64,000 nucleotides of DNA, taken from assembly GCA_017311185.1 (NCBI GenBank), contig JAESUZ010003165.1, positions 1 to 64,000 of the forward strand, given 5' to 3'. The DNA is from Proteles cristata cristata. Taxonomy: Eukaryota; Chordata; Mammalia; Carnivora; Hyaenidae. Position 1 is the first letter of the stretch, and every line of letters begins with the position of its first letter. Below are positions 1 to 11,002 of the stretch, in pieces. Below the pieces are notes generated by a model. The model searched no databases, was not told where the DNA came from, and saw nothing but the letters and a program-made list of their open reading frames with translations. The translations under genes and the position numbers were made by a program.

Positions 1-2136
1 GCACAGACAGGATAAAGTAGATTTAAAGCAGGCTGGATTTAGGGTTGAACATCTGAAACTTGCAACCATAAGCTTGATGAAACTCATTGGCTACTCAGGA
101 CCACATGGAACCCTTTGAGAACAAAACTCATCAGTATTGTAGGACTTAGACATCTCTTTCTTAAAGGCTGTAATTTAGTCCAAAATATCAAGCCCTAGGT
201 ACTTGTAAACTTGAAAAAAAAATTAAGCCTTTAGTTTTCTTCTACAGACAAAAGATCTCATTGAACTTAATGGTTTTCACATGGATGCCTGATAGTTGAG
301 GGTTTGGAAGTGTATCTACTCATTGCTTCTAGGAGTTTCCCCAAGTGCTTTCCAAGACGAATGCACCACTTCAAGGAGACTTTTCTTCTTACTGCTGTAC
401 ATGTGTGGTGTTTGACTCTGAGGCTCCTGAGATGACATTTCACACATACACACGATCTTAGACCAAGTCAGAGCAACACCCTCATTTCATGCTACCACAA
501 CAGCTTGATAATACACATGGAACCATTTAATATGTTCAAAAGCAAAGCACTAGCATTTTTATATTAAAAAGTACCCCCAAAGGAACATGTCCTCTTTTCA
601 CAAGGACATAAAACAAATGACAACTGCCACTGAGTCAACTACACAGAAGAAATATTGATTTCTGACAGTGGAGACATTAACATTGTCCTAGGCTGGGTTC
701 ATGTTTGGATGATACCAAAGCGATGGTTCCCAAAATGGTGTACAAGAACTTGAACTTAGGAGGGAAGCTTTGAGAAGGTTCAAGTTCATCTCGGAGTCTT
801 TTTCATACCATCATGGCCCTCACTACTTGCACACACACACCTCTCCACATAAAAGTAAGCCATCTTATTTTGAGGTATTGTCAGCTTGCAGGCTGTCAGC
901 TTGGATTGAAGTGGAGAATCCCGAACATATTTTGGCTTCCAGACAGTGAACCAGCAAATGATTTTCCTTCTAACTAAATCCAAAGAAGAAAACTGTTCAT
1001 GTTTGGTTTGATGAATGAGTTACTCAGAAGCAGTGAGTTCATCTCTTTTGGCATCCAGAAATTGGTGAAGGCCCATATAAATAGTAAACAATGCTTTCTT
1101 GGCTTATACCCCAACTCAAACAGTATGTTACATGCATCCAGCCAGACTTTGCCCTTGGACACACCCAGATGAATCCCACTGTAGTCAATGGAAATTCTTG
1201 GAGAATGGCAGGGGAGTAAAATTCAGCTGGGGGGCTATGCATGAGGATCTAAGGGCAGCCTTTGATCCCAGAACCTGGCTCAATGAGTTGGATTCATGTG
1301 CCTTTAAAGACAATGCCTCTTCTCCTTGCAGCATATTAACTAGCATGCTTCAGGCAGGCATGGGAAAACCGATCCAGGAGCCAGTGAGTCCTAAAGCTGT
1401 CCAACTGTCTGAAGTCATACTATAAAAAGACATAGTCATTTTACTTCTGATGCGTGCTTTCGTGTAGACATATCAAGCTGACCACAAATAAAAGTGAAAA
1501 CAGATCCAGAATAAGTACAGCAAACAATGGAAAACAAATGGATCCTGGAGTTCAGATGAAAAAGACTGGTTTTGCATGCTCCCATATTCTGCTTCTTTTT
1601 GCCCTAAAAATGTTTTCTTAACATTTCTAGCATTGTTAATGGAATTTAATTATTCCACGTGGGTGCAAAATCAGCCCCATGGTGCCAACATTTGTTTTCC
1701 ACACTCAAGCTGGGAACAACACAGTGTACCTCTGTGACAACGGCCCTGATCTTTTATATGGCAATTTATGTATGACTCAGTATTTACCCATAGGAAGTTG
1801 AGCATCATTCAGAACATATAAATGACCAGGACTTTGTCCTTGGGTGCCTTATCATGTTTTCTCACAGATGCTTTTACTTAAGATACTCAGTGCTTGAATC
1901 ACCCACAAAGTCGATTACACTGAAAGGATGTTTCTTGCCTGGGAAGAGTAATGGCCCAACAGTGATATTCTTAAGAGGAAAGTGGACAATTCCACTGTCG
2001 CCCTCACAGATACAGAAATCGAGAGGTGTGATCTCCCTTTGATTCCTTCTCTTAAGGTTCACATTATCTAAGAAGTACTTATTAAGCGTCTAGTAAGTGC
2101 CAAGTACTTTTCTAGGTGTTAGAGAGATAATTAATT
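1..2136. other. Unique noncoding sequence, no gene recognised
   Basis: No repeat family or coding exon is recognised here. Open frames of 60-108 codons occur on both strands (the longest at 1099-1425, plus strand), but they overlap one another and show no recognisable protein motif. The stretch is ordinary AT-leaning intergenic or intronic DNA. Confidence 0.6.
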
Positions 2137-2151
2137 AAGAATGCGAAATGT

Positions 2152-2350
2152 CCAGGTGCCTGGGTGACTCAGTCAGTTAAGCATCTGACTCTTGATTTTG
2201 ACTCAGGTCATGATCTCATGGTCTGTGGGCTCTTCTCTGATAGCACAAAATCTGCTTGGGATTCTCTCTCTCCCTCTCTCTCTCTGCCCCTCCCCTGTTC
2301 TTCTCTCTTTTTTCAAAATAAATAAATAAGGATTAAAAACTTTTTAAAAA
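2152..2350 (+). repeat. CAN-SINE (tRNA-Lys-derived), older copy
   Basis: The head 'CAGGTGCCTGGGTGACTCAG' is followed by the 'TCAGGTCATGATCTCATGG' block, a CT-rich stretch and an A-rich tail. The middle (B-box region) is decayed. A short flanking repeat 'AAGAATGC' lies just before the head (2137-2144) and again after the tail, consistent with a target-site duplication. Confidence 0.93.
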
Positions 2351-2839
2351 AGAATGCCAAGCATCTGCTCTCATGGATCTGGCATTCTATCTGGAGTGCA
2401 GAAAACAAACATACCAATACTTTCCTGTTCATTTGTGCACTTGCTTAAAATTTGGGTAAGCACCTGCACTCTAGTTTTATATCTAATGTTATATTTATGC
2501 AAAAGGTGCATAATGAAGCCAAAATTTGCAAGCTTTTGGAAGGCAGAAAGAAGTCTACCCACTTTTCTCTCTGGGGCAGTCATTAATTTGTGGATGATTA
2601 CCATCAGCATCCTTGAAACAATGACTAAAAAAAAATGGACGCCAAATCCCATATTCCTTTTGGTCACCCTACTATGATGAACTGCTTGTCATGCAGAAAG
2701 TAAAAAGACCTTGGGTGGCATAGTTGATCTTCCTATATAGAAAAAGTAATATAAGTTTTTTTCAGACTCACTGCTTGATTTCCTTAGGTTACCCAGAGAA
2801 TCCATCCCTACTTGTATTATCATATTATCTGTGTAACCC
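2351..2839. other. Unique noncoding sequence
   Basis: No recognised repeat. Overlapping open frames on opposite strands (2354-2677 plus, 2371-2667 minus) mirror each other and carry no domain signature, so they are treated as chance frames. Confidence 0.5.
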
Positions 2840-3075
2840 TTTTTTCTCTTCCAGAATTTTATTTAAATTCAAGTTAGTTAATATTTAGTGAAGTATTGGT
2901 TTCATGAGTAGAATTTAGTGATTCATCACTTACATATAACACCCAGTGTTCATCAAAGTAAGTGCCCTCCTTAATGCCCACCACCCATTTAGCCCATCCC
3001 TCCTCCAAATCCCCTCGAGCAAACCTCAGTTTGTTTTCTGTAGTTAAGAGTTTCTTATGGTTTGCCTCTTTTAAT
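2840..3075 (-). repeat. Carnivore L1 3' end, antisense
   Basis: Read on the minus strand this is the carnivore L1 3' UTR: 'CTTAACTACAGAAAACAAAC', a 'GGGCACTTACTTTGATGAAC' section, 'GTAAGTGATGAATCAC' and a terminal 'AATTTAAATAAAATT'. Only the last ~235 bp is present, so it is a severely 5'-truncated copy with no coding content. A similar antisense piece lies at 4552-4788. Confidence 0.88.
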
Positions 3076-3113
3076 AACTCTCAAAATTAGTAATAGTAGT
3101 GTCCACCATTTTT

Positions 3114-3330
3114 TTTAATGTTTTATTTATTTCTAGGAGAGAGAGAGAGAGAGAGAGACAGCGTGAGCAGGGGAGGGTCAGAGAGAGAGGGAGTCACAGG
3201 CCGAAACAGGCTCCAGGCTCTGAGCTGGCAGTCAGCACAGAGCCCGACGCGGGGCTCGAACCCATGAACCGTGAGATCATGACCTGAGCGAAAGTCGGAC
3301 GCTTAACCAACTAAGCCACCCAGGCGCCCC
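3114..3330 (-). repeat. CAN-SINE, young felid-type copy, antisense
   Basis: On the minus strand the order is head (GGGGCGCCTGGGTGGCTTAG), 'GGTTCGAGCCCCGCGTCGGG', the 'GACTGCCAGCTCAGAGCC' subfamily block, a CT-rich run and a 'CTAGAAATAAA' tail. The target-site repeat 'TCCACCATTTTT' sits at 3102-3113, and a near-copy at 3336-3346. Confidence 0.96.
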
Positions 3331-3488
3331 AAGTATCCACCATTTTTAATGGTTCAAAAATATCATTGAGGAAGATGGACTCTTGTTTCCTTCTGGAGGA
3401 GGGAATAAGAAGACATGGTGTGAGGGAAGAAAGGGAGGGCCACAGGGAATACAATGATTTTCTCAAGATTTAAATGTAAATGTGTCTT

Positions 3489-3723
3489 GGGGCACCTGGG
3501 TGGCTTACTTGGTTGAGTGTCCAACTCTTGATCTGGGCTCCAGTCATGATCTCACAATTCGTGAGATCAAGCCCCGTGTCAGGTTCCACATGGACAGTGC
3601 AGAGCCTGCTTGGGATTCTTTCTCTCTCCCTCTTTCTCTGTTCCTCCCCCACTTATGCACACACTCTCTTTCTCTCTCTCCCTCTCTCTCAAAATTAAAA
3701 ACAATTAATTTAAAAAAATAAGT
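3489..3723 (+). repeat. CAN-SINE
   Basis: It starts 'GGGGCACCTGGGTGGCTTAC' and contains 'AGTCATGATCTCACAATTCG', an extended pyrimidine tract and an A-rich tail. The flanks 'AAATGTGTCTT' (3478-3488) and 'GAAAGTGTCTT' (3724-3734) are a target-site duplication with two differences. Confidence 0.95.
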
Positions 3724-3737
3724 GAAAGTGTCTTTCT

Positions 3738-3995
3738 GCAGCTTATAGGCATAGTTAGGGACACAGGCTTGGAGCCAGGAAATAAAAAACTGGCTTGACT
3801 CCTGCTACACATAAGTTGTATGATTTTAAACATGGTTTAAACTCTCTAAGTTCAATTTTCCCCTCAGTAAGTGGGAACATTTTACTTATAAAGCTGTTGT
3901 GTGGATAAAATGGAATATCTATGAGTCCCTTAACACAAGGGCTGGCATATCTGTGAATACTCCATAAATGGTTGTTGTTTTTTATTATTACCATA
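3738..3995 (+). repeat. MIR (ancient tRNA-derived SINE)
   Basis: A diverged MIR: 'CACAGGCTTGGAGCCAGGAA' is followed by the 'AGTTGTATGATTTTAAACATG' equivalent of 'TGTGACCTTGGGCAAG', then 'AAAGCTGTTGTGTGGATAAA' and a 3' end 'CTCCATAAATGGTTGTTG' with a TTATTATT tail. The sequence order matches the plus strand of MIR. Confidence 0.85.
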
Positions 3996-4551
3996 ATTGT
4001 TCTTTTATTTTACTGTTACATATCATGAAGCCAGGCAGAGAATCTTGCTTGATCATGACTACGAGTAAAAAGGAAAAGAAGAAAAGGAATGGATTATAAT
4101 TTTTTAAAAAAGCTTTGTTTTTAAAAAATTACAATTGAAAATAAAAAACAATATTTTGTGGTATTTCATTATGGCCAGTTACCTGGAGCAGGTAAGTATA
4201 TATATTTAAAAAAAAACCATGTAACCAATTCTCAATTGTCTGTCATCAGGGAATAAAAGTTAGCATAATGGAAAATGATAAGGACTCTTGAAATTTCAGT
4301 CAAATTTCTTATTGTAGTGAACACAAAGTAGAACAAAAAAGTAAATAAAACCTGGTCATTTCTATACCTAGGGTGTAAAACAAGCTAAGCTATGAAGAAT
4401 AAGAAGGAGGGCGAATGGTTACGCCCAGCATTCCCACCTTCAGCTCCAAATTTGCAAGCAGTTGGTTCTTCAATGTTGTGATTTCTACTAGCTATCCATG
4501 TGTGCTACTCGAGGGATGGAAGAAATGGTCAGTGACTTTCTGATTGGGTGC
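3996..4551. other. Unique, AT-rich noncoding sequence
   Basis: No repeat family is assigned. Runs of A and T dominate 4080-4220. A consensus-like splice donor string (CAG then GTAAGTAT) at 4189-4199 has no plausible acceptor nearby. Confidence 0.5.
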
Positions 4552-4788
4552 TTTTTCTCTTTTTAATTTAAATTCTAGTTAGTTAACATACAGTGAAATA
4601 TTGGTTTCGGGAGTAGAATTCCGTAATTCATCACTTACATACTCATCCGAGTGCTCATCCCAGTACATACCCAGTGCTCATCTCATCTCAAGTGCTCTTT
4701 TTAATATCTGTCACACGTCTAGCCCCCCCGCCCCCATCAGCCCTCAGTTTGTTCTCCATCATTAAGAGTCTCTTGTGGTTTGTTCTTT
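4552..4788 (-). repeat. Carnivore L1 3' end, antisense
   Basis: Same 3' UTR as the copy at 2840, in the same orientation. On the minus strand it runs from 'AACAAACTGAGGGCTGATGG' through 'GTAAGTGATGAATTACGG' to 'AACTAGAATTTAAATT'. A locally duplicated 'CTCATCC...AGTGCTCATC' segment distinguishes it. It is truncated to ~237 bp and noncoding. Confidence 0.88.
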
Positions 4789-5112
4789 AAATGGGTCTGG
4801 TGAAATGTCCGGCTTCTGTATACCCCCACTGCATGGGAACTGGGTGATCTTTTTGTCCCCCCATTGAGTCTCAAAGAGCAAGTTCCACTGCTCACTACTC
4901 GCAATCACCAGGGGTCACTGGGAAAGGTGTTTACAAGGCTTTAAAGATGACCAAGGGAACCTTGTAAGGATTTTACAGTCTGAAAGGAAAATTGCATCCA
5001 TAATGAAGGAAACGGGGGATCAGAATAGATAGTAAATGTAAGACTCAGCAATTCTGAGGTTTTAAAATGCTGTTTTGGTGATGATCAAATTGAAAAGTCA
5101 GAACTGTGTGTT

Positions 5113-5172
5113 CTGTGTGTGTGTGTGTATGTGTGTGTGTGTGTGGTGTGTAAAAGAGTGAGAGAGAGAGAG
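5113..5172. repeat. (GT)n microsatellite followed by (GA)n
   Basis: A GT/TG run with one TATG and one GGTG interruption (5113-5151) is followed after a short spacer by a GA run (5158-5172). It is likely length-variable. The opposite-strand open frame full of Thr-His repeats is an artefact of this repeat. Confidence 0.93.
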
Positions 5173-5684
5173 ACACCAACTGACACCACTGAGGAAATTT
5201 CCATAGGGGATAGAGAAAAAATGCCTTCATCCATTCTCCACAACTGTGCCTCTGCAGCAGATCTTCAGGTCATTTGTCTGGTCTAGTTTGAAATGACTAA
5301 GTGATGGGGCTTCCAAAATGTTCCCAGTGAGACCATTCCACAGTCTACAAAATTTCACTGTTTCCTCTTATTTAGCTTAATTTTACTCCAATTCACTGTT
5401 CCTATTCAATGGGGGGGTGGGGGGTGGGGAGTCAGTCTGTTCTTTAAATTCATGTCATAGGAAAGAGTTTCTGTTTTATTTTCACTTTAGTGATTGGGTT
5501 AAATCATCTGTAGCTATGCCTAACATTTGCTTGAAGGGATGCAAGACTATACGCAGATTATTTTCTTGTTTAAAAGACCTGTATTGGCTGGTCTGTGAGG
5601 TCAGTTCCTCATCCAGTAAAATTGTAAGGGCATTTTTAGTTGTATTCACCATGGCCCACAGGGGCCTAAGCACATCTGATAAGT
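5173..5684. other. Unique noncoding sequence with a G-rich run
   Basis: No repeat family is recognised. The stretch contains a run of G tracts (5411-5429). Opposite-strand open frames at 5417-5713 and 5482-5673 overlap and are treated as chance frames. Confidence 0.5.
5411..5429 (+). other. Potential G-quadruplex motif
   Basis: Three G tracts of 7, 6 and 4 bases are separated by single T residues. The first tract can supply two runs of three, meeting the G3+N1-7 pattern on the plus strand. This is a structural prediction only. Confidence 0.6.
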
Positions 5685-5700
5685 CACCTATGACATTATC

Positions 5701-5928
5701 TTTTTTTTTTTAATTTTTAATGTTTTTATTTATTTCAGAGAGAGAGAGAGAGAGACAGCATGAGCAGGGGAGGGTCAGAGAGAGAGGGAGACACAGAATC
5801 TGAAGCAGTCTCCAGGTTCTAAGCTACCTGTGAGCACAAAGCCCGACACAGGGCTCGAACCCACGAACCGTGACATCATGGCCTGAGCCGAAGTCGGACG
5901 CTTAACCGATTGAGCCACCCAAGTGCCC
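5701..5928 (-). repeat. CAN-SINE, antisense
   Basis: The minus-strand head is 'GGGGCACTTGGGTGGCTCAA', with 'GGTTCGTGGGTTCGAGCCC' and a GA-rich (sense CT) tail before a T run. The 12-bp target-site duplication 'CACCTATGACAT' is present at 5685-5696 and 5929-5940. Confidence 0.96.
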
Positions 5929-5940
5929 CACCTATGACAT

Positions 5941-6760
5941 ATCTTTAGGGCTGTTTTTCCCCATTCCTATGTCTAAGGTACATAAGTGTGAATTCAGAGT
6001 TCAGTCCTATTTGAAATGTCCCACAAGCTTTTATTTCTAAACTTACTCCGTCAGAGGAGTACACTGCCACCTGCTGTACCTTCCAGAAGAAGGGACATCT
6101 TTTCCTTAAAAAAAAAAAAATCAAGTCTTCATGTTCATGGTTAAGATCTTAGTCTACCTCACTATTGCTAGTTTCTTAAAACTCCTTCTTTACAGCACAG
6201 GTGAAACTTACTTGTGAGAATAAATCTGAGTTCTGCAGTTTCTTACCTGGGACACATCCATAAGACAGGAGAGGTGTTGAGGATAATGTTTTAGTATCTT
6301 TCTATCCTCTCTGAAACAACCCCAAGTCTGCAGGTACAAAGCACAAATCCTAAATGAAATGTCTCTCAGGCACCCTCAAGAGGCTCTGAATTATTTGGGA
6401 GTGCTTACATTAATGTAGACCAAAGCTCCAAGCCTTGATGGATCAGAAATTTCTGCAGGTGAGGAGGAAATTAATAAACGCCTCGGGTGATTTGGACACA
6501 AGCTAAAGTAAGAGTACCAAAGGTTCTCATTATTTTGGCTCTATCCACATGGTGTTCACAGACTTTTAATTTATATCTGACGGCGTTCACAGACTTAATT
6601 TCTCCCGTCCCTTCCACGTGTAGTCTTCCCCATCAGCTACTGGTACTTAGAGAATGGAATCATCATTCCATATGGGCGTGTGGATCTGATTCACATGCCG
6701 TGTGACTGCTGTAGAGATGCTCAGCAAGGTGGCTGAACATGAAGCCAGCCGCCACTTCCT
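5941..6760. other. Unique noncoding sequence
   Basis: No gene or repeat is recognised. It holds an A13 run near 6108-6121 and a CTCF-like motif at 6063-6077. An open frame at 6487-6705 has no recognisable domain. Confidence 0.5.
6063..6077 (-). promoter_or_regulatory. Candidate CTCF-binding motif
   Basis: The minus strand reads 'ACAGCAGGTGGCAGT', matching 13 of 14 positions of the CTCF core CCA[C/G][C/T]AG[G/A][G/T]GGC[G/A][C/G]. Function depends on flanking bases and chromatin, which cannot be seen here. Confidence 0.45.
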
Positions 6761-6764
6761 GAAT

Positions 6765-6950
6765 CTGAAGCCAGCTGTCACTTACTGGGGTTTGAACCCT
6801 CGCCAAGCCACCCAGTTTCTGTCCCAGTCTCCTCAAACCTCAAACAGCAGTAATCATAGCACCTACTTCGGGAGCTAGTGGGAAGACTATAAGATTCAAT
6901 TAATTAATGTTTGAGGGGTTCAAATATAATCAATAACACTCCATAATTGT
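6765..6950 (+). repeat. Probable MIR fragment
   Basis: 'GCTGTCACTTACTGGGG' and a cytosine-rich tract are followed by 'CAGTCTCCTCAAACCTCAAA', then 'AATCATAGCACCTACTTC', 'GACTATAAGATTCAATTAAT' and 'CACTCCATAATTG'. This is the block order of MIR from its core to its 3' end, heavily diverged. Confidence 0.6.
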
Positions 6951-7037
6951 GGACACTGTAAATTTAAGGCACTGTAGCTTTAACTTCAGTACGGACTATA
7001 GAAGCCCCTACTTACCCTGCATACTTTCTTGGGTAGA

Positions 7038-7175
7038 AAAAAGGAGAGCAAAAGAGAGGAAAGGAGAGGAAAGCAAAGGAAAGGAAAAAGAAAAATTGGC
7101 CTCTGTGGCCATCATGAATGAAAAAGACCTTAAAAGGCCACAGCACAACCCCCCCTCCCCCCCCCACCCCCCGCC
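7038..7175. repeat. Low-complexity GA-rich tract and long C-rich tract
   Basis: 7038-7096 is almost purely purine (AGGAGAGCAAAAGAGAGGAAAG type). 7149-7175 is a C-rich run with tracts of 8, 9 and 6 C residues, so the minus strand fits a G-quadruplex pattern. Nearby open frames rich in Pro or Gly reflect this composition. Confidence 0.75.
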
Positions 7176-7775
7176 AAAACACATACCCAGGCCTGCCCCA
7201 GACCACAGCTACTCTCAGAACCCAGGGCAGAGAACATCAGCGAGAGGGTCCCAGAGCCCTGCAGCCCCATCATTATGTGAAGAGAAAGGGGTCAGTCCCG
7301 CCTTTTGGCTGGGTAGGCAAGAGTGACACTGGACATTCATGACAATGCGTCTTTCTTGAATGTCAGAAACGAAAACAAGCGACTGCCTGGAGCACCGTGT
7401 CATTTTCTAGGCCCGCGGTTCCTGGAGCGGCCATAGCGCTGGAGCTACGGAAGAAGTTTCCTTTGCACAAAAGGATTCCGAATACAATCTTACTGATTAC
7501 CAGGAAGACAGCCCTCCCCACGCTTGTCACCTGGCTCCATCTGTGACAGGTTTGCTATGGTAATGGCTCTTTCACTGCAGGTACTCAGCATTGTGCTTGT
7601 TTCACAAACTTCCTTCACCGCATTTTCCAGCCTGGTGCCCAGGGTAAGGCTTCTGCATGCCAAGTTTTCTGAAAATTAATAAATCTACTGCCATAATCCT
7701 TACTGCTTCAACTGACAAATTCAATAAATGACAGGATGCAAAGCCCAAGTTCCCTAATGGGATTGCTTTTTGTGG
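7176..7775. other. Unique noncoding sequence
   Basis: No repeat recognised. 7290-7460 is mildly CpG-containing ('GCCCGCGG', 'AGCGGCCATAGCGC'), but this is too little to call a promoter. Confidence 0.45.
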
Positions 7776-7821
7776 TTGTGTGTGCGTGCGTGCGTGCGTG
7801 TGTGTGTGTGTGTGTGTGTGT
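7776..7821. repeat. (GT)n/(GTGC)n compound microsatellite
   Basis: Four or five 'GTGC' tetramers are followed by an uninterrupted GT run to about 7821. It is likely polymorphic. The Val/Cys-rich open frame across it is an artefact. Confidence 0.93.
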
Positions 7822-8649
7822 ATTATGTTTTGTTTTTGTTCTTTTTTCCTTTTTTGGCCTTTGACAGGTTTTGCAGGGTAGCACTTGTAAGACGTGCTAT
7901 AAACCTAATCCTTAGCAATTTCCTCCTCAGCTCAAATAGCCTAAATATTTGATGAGTGGTAAAGGGTTTCACATGTCAAGCATCAGCCAACCAACGCTTG
8001 TCCATCCCTTGCTCTGTCTTTTCTTCTAGTTGTTTGGGCAATTTTCCTTAAAAAAAAACCCAAAACCTTCTGTCAGTTTTGCAAACAAAACACACAGGAT
8101 GCTCTCAGCACTTTTTTTTTTTTCAAAGTTTCAAAAGTAGCATGCTACTCCTAAGCAAAGCTATCAAAATGTTCCAATAACCCTGATGTTAGTTTTTTTT
8201 TTTTAAGTGTTCGATTTGATAAATAAGAGGACCGGATTCTAGGAGATCCGAAGGAACCTGTGACCACAAGAGGAGGGTTGGCTCAAGACGCCCTTCATGG
8301 AAGAGGCAGTGCTGGTGGGCTGTCAAGGTCTTTTAAAACTGAGTGGAGATGTGTTTGGGCCCAGGACCCACTCTGCCTGGAAGGCATCCCTTCACCCACA
8401 GTGGCAGTGGGCTCCCCCAGCCCACAGTATTGGCCTCCAGCAAAGCAAAGCAATTCACCCCTGGAGCCTGCTGCAGTCTGCTTCGAGCAGTGATCTACAG
8501 GGATTTACAATGGCTCAGTGTAGTATCACCCATAAGTGGGAATGACAAGTTATTATGTATTTGTGACCCTAACATTTTGAAATGGAACCCATCTAACAAA
8601 AATGATTAAAAAAAAAAAAAAAAAGAAGAAGAATAGCCATCAACATGTA
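7822..8649. other. Unique noncoding sequence with T and A runs
   Basis: T runs occur near 8111-8123 and 8192-8204, and an A18 run near 8607-8624. Three overlapping open frames in 8260-8609 are shifted readings of the same DNA without recognisable domains. The A18 run could be the tail of an old retrocopy, but no parent sequence is recognised upstream. Confidence 0.45.
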
Positions 8650-8835
8650 TTAGTAAGTGGTAACTATGTCAGCCAGTATTTCAGGATTTTAGATATTGGG
8701 ATCATTAGGATAATTATGTGAGATAAGTATCATCTCCTATGCTTTTAGGTAATGATCACGATGCCCAGAAATGGTAAGTAGCATGCACAAGGCATAAAGG
8801 ACAGAGAAAATGAGTGGCGGTATTTGAAGCTCATA
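8650..8835 (-). repeat. Probable MIR, antisense
   Basis: Blocks resemble a reversed MIR: 'GGATCATTAGGATAATTATG', 'AAGTATCATCTCCTATGC', then 'AATGGTAAGTAGCATGCACAAGGC' and 'GAGTGGCGGTATTTGAAGC', corresponding to 'taagtaacttgcccaaggtcac' and 'agtggcagagctgggattcgaac'. The copy is strongly diverged. Confidence 0.65.
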
Positions 8836-9204
8836 GCATTGAAGAAAACATGACATTTTTATTTAAAATCCAAGACACCAATACAGTCTGAAATACTACC
8901 CACTAGCGTGAGGATGCACTATATGCTAAAATTGGTTAAAAGTCCACTCCTTACTTTCACTACAGCTATGTCAGCAAGCAATGGATTCTGACTTTATCTC
9001 CTATAACTGTTAACTTACAAGCATTGCCTATATCTTTTCCATATCTGGATGTTCTAACTCAGCAATCCTAAACAGATCATTTCCTTTCACTTATATAATA
9101 TATAATCAGGTATAAAGGTCTCACAGTATCTCACGGAAAGGAGAGCATCACAGAAAAGAGCAGAATTTATCAAAGGGGCCAGCAGAATTTCTTTGTCAAG
9201 ACTG

Positions 9205-10160
9205 ATGATCTCAGCACAGTCATTCATTCAACATATGCATTTATTGATCCAGGTCTTATGCGATGGGCTGGGGATAAAAGATAAGTCAAATATGGGTCTA
9301 CACTCAAAGAAGGTCCTTGGTCGGAGGAAAAGATGTACTAGCAAATTATTTTTATAACACAGTTTGAGAGATGCTAGAGAGTGTACCTGCATCGGGGTGT
9401 GAAGCAGCTTGCAGGGTGTTTGTGTGTGGCTGGGGATTCCACCAGAGTTGCTGATGCCTGAATTCTGAAGGTGGGATTAGAGCTCTCTGGGTGCACATGA
9501 TGGGGGTATGCACTTCAAGCACAGGAAAGAACTTCAAACCATGCACCTGCAGACGGCAGCAGTGTGTCTAAGTGGTGTACACATACGGCGTGAGTTTGGG
9601 AGTGAGGCAAGACAGACAGAGAAGACGGATGGGGTCCCAGTTGTGAGGTCTCTGTATTCCAGCGTATGGAATTTAAATTTTGACCCATTTGCAAAAGCCA
9701 TACAGGGTACAAGTCTAATATTGAGAGGCCCAGAATCCTAAAAGTACCCACCATTTGCATTACCCCTTCTAAGCAAAGCAGGTCATCCTTTCTGGATTCC
9801 ATGCCATTGATCACATGACCCCGTAAGCTTGACATGATAAACCAGGCTGAGAATCAGCGTCTGACCCAAATATTGGGCATGGGAAAGCCAGCTGGCCTAT
9901 AAGGTAGAGAGGATGGGGAATGTAAGAAAGGAGAGGAAGGGATACATTTAAGGGGCATATAGAACAAGGAATGGAGGGCTCTGTTGACCAGATGGATGTG
10001 GAGGATGAGGGAGAGGAAGCCCCTTAGGGATGAACTGCTAAGTTTCCAGCTACAGTGACTGATGAGGCCAATAATTCAGGCAGTAAACATAAGAGGAGGA
10101 AGAGATTTCAGAGGATAGATAGAGAGATCTTGAGATAGGGAATTGAAATAAATGAGCTGT
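9205..10160. repeat. Possible ancient repeat, family unassigned
   Basis: 9220-9340 ('CATTCATTCAACATATGCAT', 'TTATTGATCCAGGTCTTATG', 'GGCTGGGGATAAAAG') resembles a common old mammalian repeat motif of the 'tattgagcacctactatgtgcc' type. 9640-10160 has loosely matching downstream blocks. I cannot name the family or orientation with confidence, and parts may be unique. Confidence 0.35.
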
Positions 10161-10829
10161 GTATTGTGAACAGAATAGCTATATTTTCCAAGTGAAAAAT
10201 TGGTTTATAACTTCCCAATATGTAGTTTTTTTTATGAGAAAATAAGACAGGTATTTCAACTTGGGTTATTACCACAACTATGAAGTGCTGTGTACTTTAA
10301 GTTAAATATTGAGATCAAAGTTCAGTTTTATGGTTAAAAAAAATTCATGCTGTGCTATTTCATAAATACTAACCTAAATGCATGTAATGAAGCTGTACAT
10401 CACCTACTCTCCTCTCCATCCTATTAGAAATGTGAAAAGTTATCACAACACTTAAAAGAGTCTCTCCAGACACCCTATAGGCTACAGGTTGAGGAAACTT
10501 GGCCACACCCCCTAGAAAATGCTTTTTTTTCCAGAAATGTCCTGATCCTCTTATTATTTTGTTTTTGTTCATATCCCAGTTAACCCTGGCTCATCCCTGC
10601 CTTGACCTTAGACATTTGGCTTCCAGGCTGCCCCTGGCTTGTCTCCAGAAATCTGCCATCGGCTCATCCATTGCTGACATCCACCCAATGCCACCCTCTC
10701 TTCAGCACTTGGTCTTCCCCAAACCACCGGGGTTACCAGTTGGCTCCAGACTTCCACTGGTATAGATTCACTGCATAAAGTCAAACCCTTTCTCCAAAAG
10801 GGCAAAGATATAAAAAATATATACAACCT
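10161..10829. other. Unique noncoding sequence
   Basis: No repeat or exon is recognised. Overlapping chance frames on both strands (10369-10572, 10499-10765, 10608-10826) have no domain signature. Confidence 0.45.
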
Positions 10830-10970
10830 TGGTGATATGGTGGTGTACTAGCCTTACAGTGGTGGGCACTGGATAGTGTATAAAATTGTCAAATCATGAT
10901 GTCATACCACGTGAAATTAACATAATACTATGTGTTAACCATGCTTCAATAATACAGCTTTTTAAAAGAT
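10830..10970 (+). repeat. Old L1 3'-end fragment
   Basis: 'GTGTATAAAATTGTCAAATC', 'ATGATGTCATACCACGTGAA', 'ATTAACATAATACTATGTG' and 'AACCATGCTTCAATAATAC' follow the order of an old mammalian L1 3' terminus (ttgtcaaatc...tacacctgaaac...taatataatactgtatgtc...cttcaataaa). Only ~140 bp survives. Confidence 0.7.
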
Positions 10971-11002
10971 ACAGCCTGTAGCTACGCCTGCTATAGAAGG
11001 CA

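Noticed and set aside
4189..4199. Perfect splice-donor-like string CAG then GTAAGTAT
   Set aside because: The nearest AG acceptor would leave a 13-nt exon in AT-rich, low-information sequence.
8590..8630. A18 run as the tail of a processed pseudogene
   Set aside because: No recognisable parent transcript upstream and no flanking duplication found.
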